Assembly: GCF_016757965.1 (NCBI RefSeq)
Contig: NZ_JAEKIW010000005.1
Coordinates: 80,976-144,975, forward strand
DNA: 64,000 nucleotides
Reading direction: 5' to 3'
Origin: Archaeoglobus neptunius
GTDB lineage: Archaea > Halobacteriota > Archaeoglobi > Archaeoglobales > Archaeoglobaceae
This document shows positions 34,598-43,934 of this stretch, in pieces. Position numbers and translations under genes: made by a program. The first letter of the stretch is position 1, and every line of letters starts with the position of its first letter. The notes beneath the pieces are model-generated. The model saw only the letters and a list, made by a program, of their open reading frames with translations, had not been told where the DNA came from and ran no database searches.

Positions 34598-36376
34598 ATG
34601 AGGCTGATTGTAATGCTGGCCATTGTATTTCTGGCCACGATCCCTCCAGCAATGGCCCTCAGGGTCGGCGTTTATGATAATCCACCTCTCGTTTTTAAGG
34701 AGGATTCAGGATTTAAAGGTTTTTATATTGATATTCTTAATCATATCGCGGAGCAGGAAGGATGGGATGTGGAGTATGTGTACGGAAACTTTCCATCTCT
34801 TTTAAAGATGCTCAGGAACGGGGATATCGACCTGCTGGTCGCAGTGGCATATACCGAAGGAAGAGCAAAGGAATTCAACTACAGTAACGAGTCTGTTATC
34901 ACCAACTGGGGGGTTGTTGTTACCAAATCCAAGCTTGACTCCATCCTTGACCTCAGGGGGCTAAGGGTGGCTGGTGTTGTTGGGGATGTTTATTTTGAAA
35001 GTTTAAAGCAACTCGCAAAGAAATTTAACATTGACTGCCAGTTTGTTGGGATTGAGGGAGATTACAGGGAAGTCTTTGATGCAGTCAATTCCGGTGATGC
35101 TGATGCAGGAGTTGTCTCGAGAATTTATGCCTCGTTTTATGCCAGAGACTCCGGTCTGAAGGAGACAGGTATCATATTCAATCCGGTGGAGCTGCGATTT
35201 GTTGGTAACGACAGGGAGGTTCTGCAGAAGATAGATAGAGATCTTGCCATACTGAAAGAAGACCCAAATTCGATCTATTACCAGTCCCTTGAACGCTGGT
35301 TTGGGGCCAAGGTCGAGTTCATTCCCGAATGGGTGTACAGAGTCATAGCAGTCCTCCTCGTGCTGTTTATCTTTGCCTTTGCAATTGACGCTTACTTGAG
35401 CAGGGAGGTGAGAAAGAGGACTGCAGAAGTTAAAAAAAGCGAAATGTTTCTCAGAGCAGTTTTTAATGCCATTCAGGACGGTATATCTGTGCTGGATGTA
35501 AATATGAACGTACTGATGGTCAATCACGCAATGGAGAGGTGGTACGGCGATGTTGTAGGAAAAAAGTGTTACCAAGCCTATTATGGCCGAAACGAACCCT
35601 GTGAGAACTGTCCAACTTTTGAGGCAATAAAAAGCAGAGAGTTGAGGAGAGGGGTGGTGCCCGGTTCTCCGGATTCGGATTTGGAGTGTCTGGAGATCTT
35701 TAGCTATCCTATGGTGGAGAACAATGAGGTTAAAATGATTGTTGAGTTTGTCAGAGATATAACTGAGAAGAAGAAGGTTGAAGAGGATTTGATGAAGTCC
35801 CTGGAGAGGTACGAGTACCTGTGGAACAGCACAAACGATATACTTTACATCCATAATCTGGAAGGTTGTTTTGTCAGTGTAAACAGGAGGGCTTTGGAAC
35901 TTTTGGGGTATGGTGTGGACGACAATGTTGAGGTGTGGGATGTAATTCCCGAATCTTACGTGGATTTTGTGAAAGAGAAAATTGAGGAGATTTGCAGTAC
36001 AAAAGGTCCAGCAGGGCCTTTTGAGTTGCCTGTTAAAGCAAAGGATGGAAGAGAGCTGTGGCTTGAAATTGTAGCGCACCCTGTGATTGAGAATGGAGAT
36101 GTTGTGGCAGTATACGGAGTGGCGAGAGATATAACGGAAAGAAAAGCTGTTCTTGAAGAAATAGAGAAGAACATTGCACTCATCTCTTATCTTGTCGACA
36201 GGATAAGAAACCCTCTAGCTGCTGCGAGGGCGTACTGCGAGGTTAAGGAAAAGCTGGGTGAAGACGTGTTTGACAGAATCATTGAGAATATCGACAGAGT
36301 CACATATCTCATTGTTGATCTCGATAAAGTATGGGAAAATATGGACAGACTCAGGGGAAGGTTAAGGAAAAAATAA
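34598..36376 (+). CDS. Membrane receptor with SBP_bac_3 and two PAS domains; degenerate kinase end
   Basis: 592 residues. Signal-like N-terminus, then a periplasmic solute-binding domain (about 20-240: VGVYDNPPLVFKEDSGFKGF, GDIDLLVAVAYTEGRAKEF), a transmembrane helix (VIAVLLVLFIFAFAIDAY, about 250-268), PAS1 (about 285-390, with CYQAYYGRNEPCENCP) and PAS2 (about 400-525). The C-terminal part reads LVDRIRNPLAAARAYCEV where a kinase H-box would have a His. The protein then stops after about 50 residues without any ATPase domain. It can thus bind a ligand but probably does not phosphorylate. Confidence 0.82.
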   Translation: MRLIVMLAIVFLATIPPAMALRVGVYDNPPLVFKEDSGFKGFYIDILNHIAEQEGWDVEYVYGNFPSLLKMLRNGDIDLLVAVAYTEGRAKEFNYSNESVITNWGVVVTKSKLDSILDLRGLRVAGVVGDVYFESLKQLAKKFNIDCQFVGIEGDYREVFDAVNSGDADAGVVSRIYASFYARDSGLKETGIIFNPVELRFVGNDREVLQKIDRDLAILKEDPNSIYYQSLERWFGAKVEFIPEWVYRVIAVLLVLFIFAFAIDAYLSREVRKRTAEVKKSEMFLRAVFNAIQDGISVLDVNMNVLMVNHAMERWYGDVVGKKCYQAYYGRNEPCENCPTFEAIKSRELRRGVVPGSPDSDLECLEIFSYPMVENNEVKMIVEFVRDITEKKKVEEDLMKSLERYEYLWNSTNDILYIHNLEGCFVSVNRRALELLGYGVDDNVEVWDVIPESYVDFVKEKIEEICSTKGPAGPFELPVKAKDGRELWLEIVAHPVIENGDVVAVYGVARDITERKAVLEEIEKNIALISYLVDRIRNPLAAARAYCEVKEKLGEDVFDRIIENIDRVTYLIVDLDKVWENMDRLRGRLRKK

Positions 36377-36411
36377 TGAAATTTTTATGACCTTTCCTCC
36401 TCTGATTCTTT

Positions 36412-37989
36412 ATGCGAAAAGACATTGGGTTCAAAGAGGCATTCAGCATCGGCGTTGGAGGTATGATTGGAGGAGGGATTTTCGCTGTTCTTGGGCTGAG
36501 CGTTCAGCTCTCAAAAAGCTCAGCGCCAATAGCCTTTCTACTTGCAGGTTTAATTGCTCTGATCACGTCTTACTCGTATGCCAAACTGTCGATAAGATTT
36601 CCCAGTGAAGGTGGAACTGTTGAGTTTTTGGTGAAGGCTTTCGGAAATGGTATATTTTCGGGAGGGCTGAACATCCTGCTCCTGTTGGGGTATATTGTTA
36701 TGGTTTCCCTCTACGCCTATGCTTTCGGGAGTTATGGGGCGAACTTGCTGTCTGATTATGTGGTGGTAAGACACATTCTGATAACTGCCGTAATCTCGCT
36801 GTTTACATTCATAAACGCATATGGGGCACTCGTAAGCGGTAAGACCGAAGACCTTCTTGTGGCATTTAAGCTCACCATCCTTATTGTTGTTGCAGGGGTG
36901 GGATTAACGCTTGTCAACCCGGAAAGGCTCCAGCCATCCACGTGGGTCGATCCGGTGAGTATAGTGGCAGGTGGAATGATCATATTTCTTGCATATGAGG
37001 GTTTTGAGCTCATCGCAAATACCGGAAATGATGTCAAGGATCCGAAGATACTACCTAAAGCCTTATATTCGGCCGTGATTGTTGTGATAGCCGTTTACGT
37101 TCTTGTAGCGGTTGTGACGGTGGGCACCCTTCCCTACGAGACCATTGTGGAGTCAAGGGACTATGCGCTGGCAAAGGCTGCAGAACCATCAATGGGAGAG
37201 GCAGGTTTTCTTCTCGTAACTCTTGCAGCTCTGGCATCAACTGGTTCTGCCATTAATGCAACGCTCTACGGGACAGCACGAATCAGCTATATGGTTGCAA
37301 AGTACGGTGAGCTACCCCAGATTGTGGAAAGGAGGGTTTGGAAACAGGCTCATGAGGGTTTACTGGTCATAAGCATCATTTCGCTGATTCTAGCCAATAC
37401 CGCAAACCTTGAGTCCATTTCCGTTGCAGGTAGCGGTAGCTTTCTCATCATCTTCTTTTTTGTAAATGTCGCAGCTTTGAAACTGAGACATAAGCTTAAG
37501 ATAAATCCAGCAATCCCCGCTGCTGGGGCAATCCTCACATTTGCGGCTCTGTCAATACTGGTTTACAGGATGGCAGCAGAGGCAACGAACCTTGCAATTC
37601 TTGTTGGTTTGGTTCTGGCATCCTTTTTAATTGAGGCCCTCTACAGAACAACCACTGGTAGAAAAATAAGCGTTTATGTGGACAGCAGACTCAAAAAGAG
37701 GGAGGAAACCATCAGAAACTGGGAGGGATGGATAGCTGGGGTGGTGGATGGAGTATCCGGCCTGATTAAAGATGCTGAGATATATCTCGCAGGCAGCGTT
37801 GCAAGGGGGGAGGTTGATAAAGCCCACGATGTTGACCTGCTGGTTTTTGTAGATGATGTTAGTGATGACATGCAGCATGAGTGTCAGAAAGCCATGCGCA
37901 ACCTTCCAGTGGACCTTCATTTTATAAGCAGAGAGGATAAAGAATCCGCCCTGAAAAAGGCAAAGCACTACAAGCGACTCGAGATCTAA
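36412..37989 (+). CDS. APC-family permease fused to a nucleotidyltransferase domain
   Basis: 525 residues. About 12 transmembrane segments of the amino acid-polyamine-organocation type fill residues 1-410: FSIGVGGMIGGGIFAVLG is the family start, and FLAYEGFELIANTG follows. A soluble end (about 445-525) has a minimal nucleotidyltransferase motif, AGSVARGEVDKAHDVDLLVFV, with Gly461-Ser462, Asp473 and Asp475, and a third acid in PVDLHF (Asp501). The catalytic triad appears complete. This domain may modify or regulate the transporter. No HEPN partner is adjacent. Confidence 0.85.
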   Translation: MRKDIGFKEAFSIGVGGMIGGGIFAVLGLSVQLSKSSAPIAFLLAGLIALITSYSYAKLSIRFPSEGGTVEFLVKAFGNGIFSGGLNILLLLGYIVMVSLYAYAFGSYGANLLSDYVVVRHILITAVISLFTFINAYGALVSGKTEDLLVAFKLTILIVVAGVGLTLVNPERLQPSTWVDPVSIVAGGMIIFLAYEGFELIANTGNDVKDPKILPKALYSAVIVVIAVYVLVAVVTVGTLPYETIVESRDYALAKAAEPSMGEAGFLLVTLAALASTGSAINATLYGTARISYMVAKYGELPQIVERRVWKQAHEGLLVISIISLILANTANLESISVAGSGSFLIIFFFVNVAALKLRHKLKINPAIPAAGAILTFAALSILVYRMAAEATNLAILVGLVLASFLIEALYRTTTGRKISVYVDSRLKKREETIRNWEGWIAGVVDGVSGLIKDAEIYLAGSVARGEVDKAHDVDLLVFVDDVSDDMQHECQKAMRNLPVDLHFISREDKESALKKAKHYKRLEI

Positions 37990-38004
37990 AAAGAAAAAAT
38001 TGGT

Positions 38005-38709
38005 TTATAGTTTTTTAACTACACCCTCACCCTTCACATTCATGTCTCCAGACCAGCCGTCCTCACCCTTAACAAATGTAGGCATGAGTTCAAAATCCCC
38101 GCCAATTCTGATTTCTCCAGCCTTCATATCCCCTCCGACGAACCCGCAGGAACCGTGGATTTTGATCACACCACCTTTCATTTCCGTACCTATGAAATCG
38201 CCAGCATTTCCCTTTATTTCGATCTCTCCTCCAGCCATTTTCTCTCCTATATAGTTTCCGGCATTACCCTCAATGGTTATCTTTCCACCGTTCATGCCGG
38301 TGGCATTGCCATAGTAAGCACATCCAACAAGGTTTCCGGCGTTACCCATGACAGTTATCTCTCCGTCCTTCATCTCCGCACCAAGCCAGTCGTCCGCATC
38401 GCCCTCAATTACTATCCTGCCCCCTGCCATATATGCTCCGCAGTTGGCGCCAACGCTCCCTTTAACTACGATCTCTCCCTCAGCCATCCTGCAGCCAATC
38501 CATTTGACCTTGCTGAAGTCACCTTCAAGGACAAGCTTTTTGTCGTCTCCCTCTCTCACAACCTCGAAAAGCTCTCCCAGTTCCACGAGGTCTTTGCCAT
38601 AGTAAACCTTGAATTTCTTTACTTCCTCTATATCCTTCTCTGCCAGATCGGGTGTGAGTTCCGCCTCAACGGTTACCACAAACTCCGCTTTCGGTTTTAT
38701 GATGATCAT
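38005..38709 (-). CDS. fwdC: Formylmethanofuran dehydrogenase subunit C
   Basis: A 234-residue protein of the glutamate synthase large-subunit C-terminal (GXGXXXG) beta-helix type. Repeats such as GNAGNLVGCAYYG, GNAGNYIGEKMAGG and GNAGDFIGTEMKGG are spaced every 19-20 residues. With FwdA, B and D it forms the enzyme for CO2/formylmethanofuran interconversion; in Archaeoglobus the pathway runs toward CO2. ATG 38709 follows GGAGGTGG. It is last in the fwdDBAC operon. Confidence 0.93.
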   Translation of the reverse strand: MIIIKPKAEFVVTVEAELTPDLAEKDIEEVKKFKVYYGKDLVELGELFEVVREGDDKKLVLEGDFSKVKWIGCRMAEGEIVVKGSVGANCGAYMAGGRIVIEGDADDWLGAEMKDGEITVMGNAGNLVGCAYYGNATGMNGGKITIEGNAGNYIGEKMAGGEIEIKGNAGDFIGTEMKGGVIKIHGSCGFVGGDMKAGEIRIGGDFELMPTFVKGEDGWSGDMNVKGEGVVKKL

Positions 38710-38722
38710 TTTTACCACCTCC

Positions 38723-40408
38723 TCAGATTACTATTCTTTCTGGTTTCTTCAGCCAGCTTTCCTCCACTCCGTAGTTCTGAAGTTCCACACTGTAGTACCT
38801 GAAGTAGTCCTCCAGATCTGCTTTTATTGCCTCAAGGTCCACTCTGCCCGTAGCATCGACCCAGTACGTCTTGCCCCAGTACTCCTCTACGAGATTTCCG
38901 TCCTTGGCCACGATTATACCATCTTTTATGGTGTAGACAGCCGTCTTGAACGTCTTGTAGATTTTTTCAAAGTCATTTGAAGTGTCCACATTCAGTGGAT
39001 CGAGGTCGTAGATTGCGATGTCTGCATCAGCCCCTATCCCGAGATGTCCCTTATTCGGCAATCCTAGAATTCTTGCTGGCAGCGATCTGGTCATGTGGAT
39101 AACCTCTTCGAGCGTTTTCTCCACATCAATTGCCGGCAGATTCGAAGCTTTCTGGACGAATGGACTCACCTTCTCAAGCTCACCTTCTCTCATTTTCCTG
39201 CTCATCAGCATGGCCATTATATACGGATACTCGGTGAATGGTCCACCGTTTGGATAGTCCGTGGTGAGCACGACTTTATCACTATCCGTAAGAAGTCCAA
39301 GCTCCATACCAATAGCCCACTGGAGAGCGTGTACGGGATTCTTTGGCAGATATGCGATCGGCACAATGCCAGCTCCCCCCTCAACCTCACTGTCCTTGTT
39401 ACTCCATCTGGAGCCTGTAAGCCTGTGAAGGGTGAACTGGAAGGGTGCATCTCCGGTCATGGCTGTTGCATGGCCGAATATCGGCTGACCCATGTCGATT
39501 GTGACGTTGTCCATTGCATTTACGGTCTTCGCTATCTCCTCGGCACCGCTTGCGACCGTTCTCCAGCTATCTCCTGCATATGAATTGAACTGCACATGGG
39601 TAACGTGCAGCACCTGTCTGGCGTCGTTGCTGAACTTGCTTGCCAGCCTGATGCTCTCTATGGTCGTCTCGTAGTTTCCGGGCACTCCGAGTCTGTTGCA
39701 GTGCAGGTGGACTGAATGGTTCAGCTTGAGCTCTTCTGTGGCCTGTATGAGTGACAGGATGATCTCTCTCGGTGTTACGTTGAATCCCGGTACCTGGTCG
39801 TCCAGGCTGCTCACGTTTCCTCCGTACATCCACGCTTCAACGCCGCCAGGATTGACGACTTTAACACCAAATCCTTTAGTTCTCTCAATAGCCCATGCTA
39901 TGAAGGCTTTAAGCTTTTCCATCTCCTTTTCAGCCACGTATTTCAGCACGAAGTGCCAGTTCCCAAAAACAGGCAGCGCTGCTTTGTCCAGCATGGGGAT
40001 CGCATCAAGCTCCTCATGAGTGTGAAGAGCTCCGATCGGTGGCTGAGCAGCTTCGAATACTGATGTGTAGCCCATCTTAGTGTACTCATATCCGATCGCA
40101 GGGGATGTGAGCAGAACTCTTCCAATAGCGGCCCTGAATTTATTCGCAATGTTCCTGACAACCCTCATTTCCTCAGGACGCATGGTTCTTCCGGTGTTCA
40201 TTTTGCTTCCCGCTATGTGTGCATGCATGTCCACTCCACCGGCCACGACGAGCTTGTTGGTGGCGTCTATAACCTTTACATCCTCCCCTTTCAATTCACT
40301 CTCTTCAACAATTTTTCCATTTTTAACGAAAATATCCATTTTCTCAGCTTTAACACCATTTTTAGGGTCAATTACTATCCCGTTTTTAATATGAAGTGCA
40401 TGATGCAT
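38723..40408 (-). CDS. fwdA: Formylmethanofuran dehydrogenase subunit A
   Basis: A 561-residue metal-dependent amidohydrolase-like subunit that joins formate to methanofuran. It has AGGVDMHAHIAG with the metal His pair, HSVHLHCNRLGVPG, TDYPNGGPFTEYPY and an N-terminal IKNGIVIDPKNG. The start 40408 (MHHALHIKNG) is preferred over GTG codons upstream since it lies six bases past the fwdB stop. Confidence 0.95.
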   Translation of the reverse strand: MHHALHIKNGIVIDPKNGVKAEKMDIFVKNGKIVEESELKGEDVKVIDATNKLVVAGGVDMHAHIAGSKMNTGRTMRPEEMRVVRNIANKFRAAIGRVLLTSPAIGYEYTKMGYTSVFEAAQPPIGALHTHEELDAIPMLDKAALPVFGNWHFVLKYVAEKEMEKLKAFIAWAIERTKGFGVKVVNPGGVEAWMYGGNVSSLDDQVPGFNVTPREIILSLIQATEELKLNHSVHLHCNRLGVPGNYETTIESIRLASKFSNDARQVLHVTHVQFNSYAGDSWRTVASGAEEIAKTVNAMDNVTIDMGQPIFGHATAMTGDAPFQFTLHRLTGSRWSNKDSEVEGGAGIVPIAYLPKNPVHALQWAIGMELGLLTDSDKVVLTTDYPNGGPFTEYPYIMAMLMSRKMREGELEKVSPFVQKASNLPAIDVEKTLEEVIHMTRSLPARILGLPNKGHLGIGADADIAIYDLDPLNVDTSNDFEKIYKTFKTAVYTIKDGIIVAKDGNLVEEYWGKTYWVDATGRVDLEAIKADLEDYFRYYSVELQNYGVEESWLKKPERIVI

Positions 40409-40413
40409 CACAA

Positions 40414-41673
40414 TCACCCCTTAAATTCCTCAACTTTTTCAAGCAGCTTCTCAAGAATCTGCTCGTCACTCCAGTATTCTGAGTCAACCACTTTCTTCAC
40501 TCTGAGCGGTATTCCATCCATTCTGTATGCGGTACCCTCAGCCTCCAGTCCGGCAACTGCAGAGGGAATGACAACGTTGGCGAGCAGGGTCGTCATGTTG
40601 GGAAATGGATCAATCTGGATAACCGGTATGTCTTTCAGGTGTTTCACTGCAGCCTTCGGGAAGTGAGCTGCAGGATCGGAAGCTATTATCAGGGCCGCAT
40701 CACAGTCTTTTCTCTTCAGAACTTCTACAGCTGAGAATTCTGCAGGAGAGAATCTGGGATATCCCCGGCTGAAATCTATTGCGTACTGATATCCAGCTTC
40801 CCATGCTGGAACCTCACCAGCACCAACGACGTTGTAATGTCCCCTCATGGGCCAGATTACCCATCTTGTGGTGCGATTGAGAAGTTGAATGAGCTTAACG
40901 GCATTTTCTATGTTTCTGTCTCTTCCTCTCGACTGCGTAACGCCAAGACCGTATAGTATGGCACCATATTTGGCGTTCTTCATCGTTTCAGCAAGCTCCA
41001 TTAACTTTTCCTTGCTTACTCCGCCCACCTCGTCCGGCACAACATCTGCGTTTCCGGAGATAATCGCTCTTAGAGCGGAGATAATTGGATAGTCATATCC
41101 CGGTTTAATCTGTATGAAATCGTCCGCAAGTTTGGCGGTCTTTGTCGGTCTGACGTCAACAACAATAACCTTCCTCTGCTTTCTGTCTTTTATCAGCAAA
41201 CCTTTTGCAGAGATTGAATACCTCATCCCGTGCCTTGGATGGGCCTCCATCGGGTTTGCTCCCCAGAAAATCACAACATCTGCCCTGTTCTTTATTGCTC
41301 CAAGCGATCCACCGGGCAAACCCTCCTCAATAACGGCGAGAGTTCCGGGTGCATGGCAAACACTTGCACACTGATCGTAAATTCCACGAACCTTCTCAGT
41401 CAGAATCACACCCAGTCTTATGGCCTCATTAACTGTAGAGGCCCATCCGTAAAGCAGTGGTTTTTTGGCGTTTACAAGAATTTCTGCAGCTTTTTCGATC
41501 GCCTTTTCGTAGCTTACTTCTTTACCATCAATCATTGGAGCCTTAATTCTTTCCTTCTTCGAGAACTTGCTGCTACCAAGCTTGCAGAGCTTTTTTGACT
41601 TGAACTGTTCAATGTCAAACTGTCCGTCGTCACAAACACTTCCACAAAACGTGCAGATTACATTCTCAACCAT
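40414..41673 (-). CDS. fwdB: Formylmethanofuran dehydrogenase subunit B
   Basis: A 419-residue molybdopterin (tungsten/molybdenum) catalytic subunit: N-terminal cluster CTFCGSVCDD with later Cys for [4Fe-4S], DQCASVCHAPGTL with the metal-ligand Cys, GANPMEAHPRHGMR and VVDVRPTKTAK. No in-frame UGA is seen, so it is the cysteine form. The start ATG at 41673 follows the fwdD stop by one base; an upstream in-frame start would lie in fwdD. Confidence 0.94.
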   Translation of the reverse strand: MVENVICTFCGSVCDDGQFDIEQFKSKKLCKLGSSKFSKKERIKAPMIDGKEVSYEKAIEKAAEILVNAKKPLLYGWASTVNEAIRLGVILTEKVRGIYDQCASVCHAPGTLAVIEEGLPGGSLGAIKNRADVVIFWGANPMEAHPRHGMRYSISAKGLLIKDRKQRKVIVVDVRPTKTAKLADDFIQIKPGYDYPIISALRAIISGNADVVPDEVGGVSKEKLMELAETMKNAKYGAILYGLGVTQSRGRDRNIENAVKLIQLLNRTTRWVIWPMRGHYNVVGAGEVPAWEAGYQYAIDFSRGYPRFSPAEFSAVEVLKRKDCDAALIIASDPAAHFPKAAVKHLKDIPVIQIDPFPNMTTLLANVVIPSAVAGLEAEGTAYRMDGIPLRVKKVVDSEYWSDEQILEKLLEKVEEFKG

Positions 41674-41674
41674 C

Positions 41675-42043
41675 TTAAATCGCCTCCAGAAGTTCCTTAA
41701 CACTCAAAACTTTATCATCGGTCTTTTCAACCGTGCCCTTCACGCCCTTAAACTGGGGCATTCCTGTTCCGTCGGTAGAGGGGTCGATAACCATGTTTGC
41801 ATACGGGCCCATTGGGATGAATATCATTCCTTTCGGCACATTCCCTTTTTTTGCGAAAACTACTACCTCCCCAAACTCTGTTTTTACCTTTACCCTGTCT
41901 CCTTCCTGTAACCCAAGGGTGTCCCAGTCCTCCTCGTTAAGCTCAGCGTAATTGACGGCGTTGAAGTATTCTTCTGTCAATTTTTCCTCAACAGTGGCCC
42001 CCTGATTGAGGGTTCTGCCAGATATAACTTCTACTTCCAGCAT
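41675..42043 (-). CDS. fwdD: Formylmethanofuran dehydrogenase subunit D
   Basis: A 122-residue molydopterin-dinucleotide-binding domain: SGRTLNQGATVEEKL, YFNAVNYAELNEEDW, LQEGDRVKVKTEFGEVVV and IPMGPYANMVIDPSTDGTGMP. It supplies the cofactor-binding half of the FwdBD pair. First in the fwdDBAC order. The start at 42043 (MLEVEVISGRT) matches the family better than the ATG ten codons earlier. Subunits F/G/E are not nearby. Confidence 0.93.
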   Translation of the reverse strand: MLEVEVISGRTLNQGATVEEKLTEEYFNAVNYAELNEEDWDTLGLQEGDRVKVKTEFGEVVVFAKKGNVPKGMIFIPMGPYANMVIDPSTDGTGMPQFKGVKGTVEKTDDKVLSVKELLEAI

Positions 42044-42171
42044 GCTATCACCAAAAGTTTTTGATATCGTCAAATGAAATACTATTTAACTATTCTCTTT
42101 TTAGCCGATATTACTGATTGTTCATATCGTTGGAAAAAGAGGTAAATAATCGTGAGGGCTAGTGAGCGTAC

Positions 42172-42942
42172 ATGCTGTCCATAGCCATCCCATCATCAAG
42201 CCTGATTAATGAAAAAGACGAGAAAATCAAAACATATAAGGTCGGCATAATTGCAAGGGCCGCAGCAGTTTTCAGAGTTGATGAGATAATTATATATTAC
42301 GACCCTATTCTTGATGAATCCGATTTTATTGCAGGGATACTCGAATATCTTGAAACCCCCCAGTATCTGAGAAAGCACATATTCCCCATCAAAAAATCGT
42401 TACAGTATGCGGGTTTGCTTCCCCCTTTGGGAATCCCATCTCACAGGTCGAAACATTTAAAAGTCGGTGAAACAAGGGAGGGCGTTGTAAGACATGTTGC
42501 CCCTGACGGGACGCGATGGGTGGATATCGGCACCGATGCCCTGGCGCCCTTGAAGTGTGGTAGGGAAAAGGGCGCCCGCGTGACCGTCAGGATCTGTTCG
42601 AAGAAGCCGTTGCGGGTGGAAGAAGCGGAGCCTCAGGAGTACTGGGGCTACAGGATAAGGAAGCTCGAACTGAAAGAGCTGGTAAGAAGAAAGAATCTGG
42701 TGGTAACTTCCCGAAAATGCGGGGTTCCAAAACCGCCGGAAATAAAGCGAAATGTCACGCTGGTATTCGGAAATCCGGAAGAAGGTGTGTTCGAAATAGC
42801 AGAAAGGTTGGGGATAAAAATGGAAGCAAAATGCTGGAATGTGGTGCCTCAGCAGGGAACACGAACTGTTAGGTTAGAGGAAGCTATATTCGCAGCTCTC
42901 TCACTCGTTAATTTTGCAGACTACTGGGGTGGTTTAGAATGA
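42172..42942 (+). CDS. SPOUT-class RNA methyltransferase (COG2106 type)
   Basis: 256 residues. The N-terminal part SIAIPSSSLINEKDEK and the C-terminal knot region (VTLVFGNPEEGVFEIAERL, WNVVPQQGTRTVRLEEAI) are those of the archaeal SPOUT methyltransferase that stands just before L3. An OB-like insertion is at about 95-145 (GETREGVVRHVAPDGTRWVDIG). It may methylate rRNA. Its stop overlaps the L3 start by four bases, so it opens the ribosomal operon. Confidence 0.85.
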   Translation: MLSIAIPSSSLINEKDEKIKTYKVGIIARAAAVFRVDEIIIYYDPILDESDFIAGILEYLETPQYLRKHIFPIKKSLQYAGLLPPLGIPSHRSKHLKVGETREGVVRHVAPDGTRWVDIGTDALAPLKCGREKGARVTVRICSKKPLRVEEAEPQEYWGYRIRKLELKELVRRKNLVVTSRKCGVPKPPEIKRNVTLVFGNPEEGVFEIAERLGIKMEAKCWNVVPQQGTRTVRLEEAIFAALSLVNFADYWGGLE

Positions 42943-43934
42943 AGTATCACAGACCAAGAAGGGGTTCTTTAGCGTTTTCCCCGAGAAAGAGGGCTAAGAG
43001 CATCATACCAAGAGTTAGGTCCTGGCCGGAATGTGACAGGGTTAGGATGCAGGGGTTTGCTGGCTACAAGGCAGGGATGACCCATGTGGTGATGATAGAC
43101 GACAGAAAGAATTCTCCAACGTATGGGGAAGAGGTGGTTGTACCAGTAACGGTAATAGAGACTCCGCCGATGAAAGTCGCAGCGGTTAGGGTGTACAGGA
43201 GAACTCAATATGGCTTGCAGATTGCTGCAGAAGTCTGGAGCGACAATCTCGATGACTTTCTTGACAGAAGGCTGAACCTTCCAAAGAAAAAACCTGATGT
43301 GGAAAGGCTGAAGGAAGCAGTGGAAGATGGAGCATCAGAAATTAGAGTTGTAACGTACACTCAGCCGTATATGATTACCGGGGTTCCAAAGAAGGTTCCC
43401 GATGTGATGGAGCACAGAATTGGTGGAAATGTTGAGGAGGCTCTTGATTATGCAGTTTCCAAACTTGGAAATGAAATTGCGATTTCGGAAGTTTTTGAGG
43501 AAGGGGCTTTGATCGATGTTATTTCAATTACGAAGGGTAAGGGCTTTCAGGGACCGGTTAAGAGATGGGGCGTTATAACGCTGGATGCAAAGCATGCGAG
43601 AAGCAGCAAACACAGGAGGGTTGGGAATCTCGGTCCATGGAACCCGCACCACGTCAGGTGGACTGTGCCGCAGGCAGGCCAGATGGGTTTCCACCAGAGG
43701 ACGGAGTACAATAAGAGGTTGATAAAGATTGGTGATAATGGGGAGGAAATCACGCCTAGAGGAGGATTCCTGCACTATGGCGTCGTCAGAACTCAGTACG
43801 TTCTGGTTACCGGATCAGTTCCGGGAAGTGTGAAGAGGCTCGTGAGGATGAGAGATGCGATAAGACCGCCAAAGGTTCAGTTTGATGGTGTTAACATTGT
43901 GTATGTGAGCACAACGTCCAAACAGGGGAGATGA
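42939..43934 (+). CDS. rpl3: Ribosomal protein L3 (uL3)
   Basis: 331 residues, large-subunit core protein. KYHRPRRGSLAFSPRKRAKS at the start, YKAGMTH, TKGKGFQGPVKRWG and QMGFHQRTEYNKR are typical. It is joined to both neighbours by four-base stop-start overlaps. Confidence 0.97.
   Translation: MKYHRPRRGSLAFSPRKRAKSIIPRVRSWPECDRVRMQGFAGYKAGMTHVVMIDDRKNSPTYGEEVVVPVTVIETPPMKVAAVRVYRRTQYGLQIAAEVWSDNLDDFLDRRLNLPKKKPDVERLKEAVEDGASEIRVVTYTQPYMITGVPKKVPDVMEHRIGGNVEEALDYAVSKLGNEIAISEVFEEGALIDVISITKGKGFQGPVKRWGVITLDAKHARSSKHRRVGNLGPWNPHHVRWTVPQAGQMGFHQRTEYNKRLIKIGDNGEEITPRGGFLHYGVVRTQYVLVTGSVPGSVKRLVRMRDAIRPPKVQFDGVNIVYVSTTSKQGR

Noticed and set aside
38160..38520. Regular about 60-base periodicity as a possible tandem DNA repeat or CRISPR
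   Set aside because: It is the coding periodicity of the FwdC beta-helix repeats (19-20 residues); the DNA units are divergent and no spacers exist.
39000..39900. Plus-strand frames opposite fwdA
   Set aside because: fwdA is unambiguous on the minus strand; the opposite frames have no family features.
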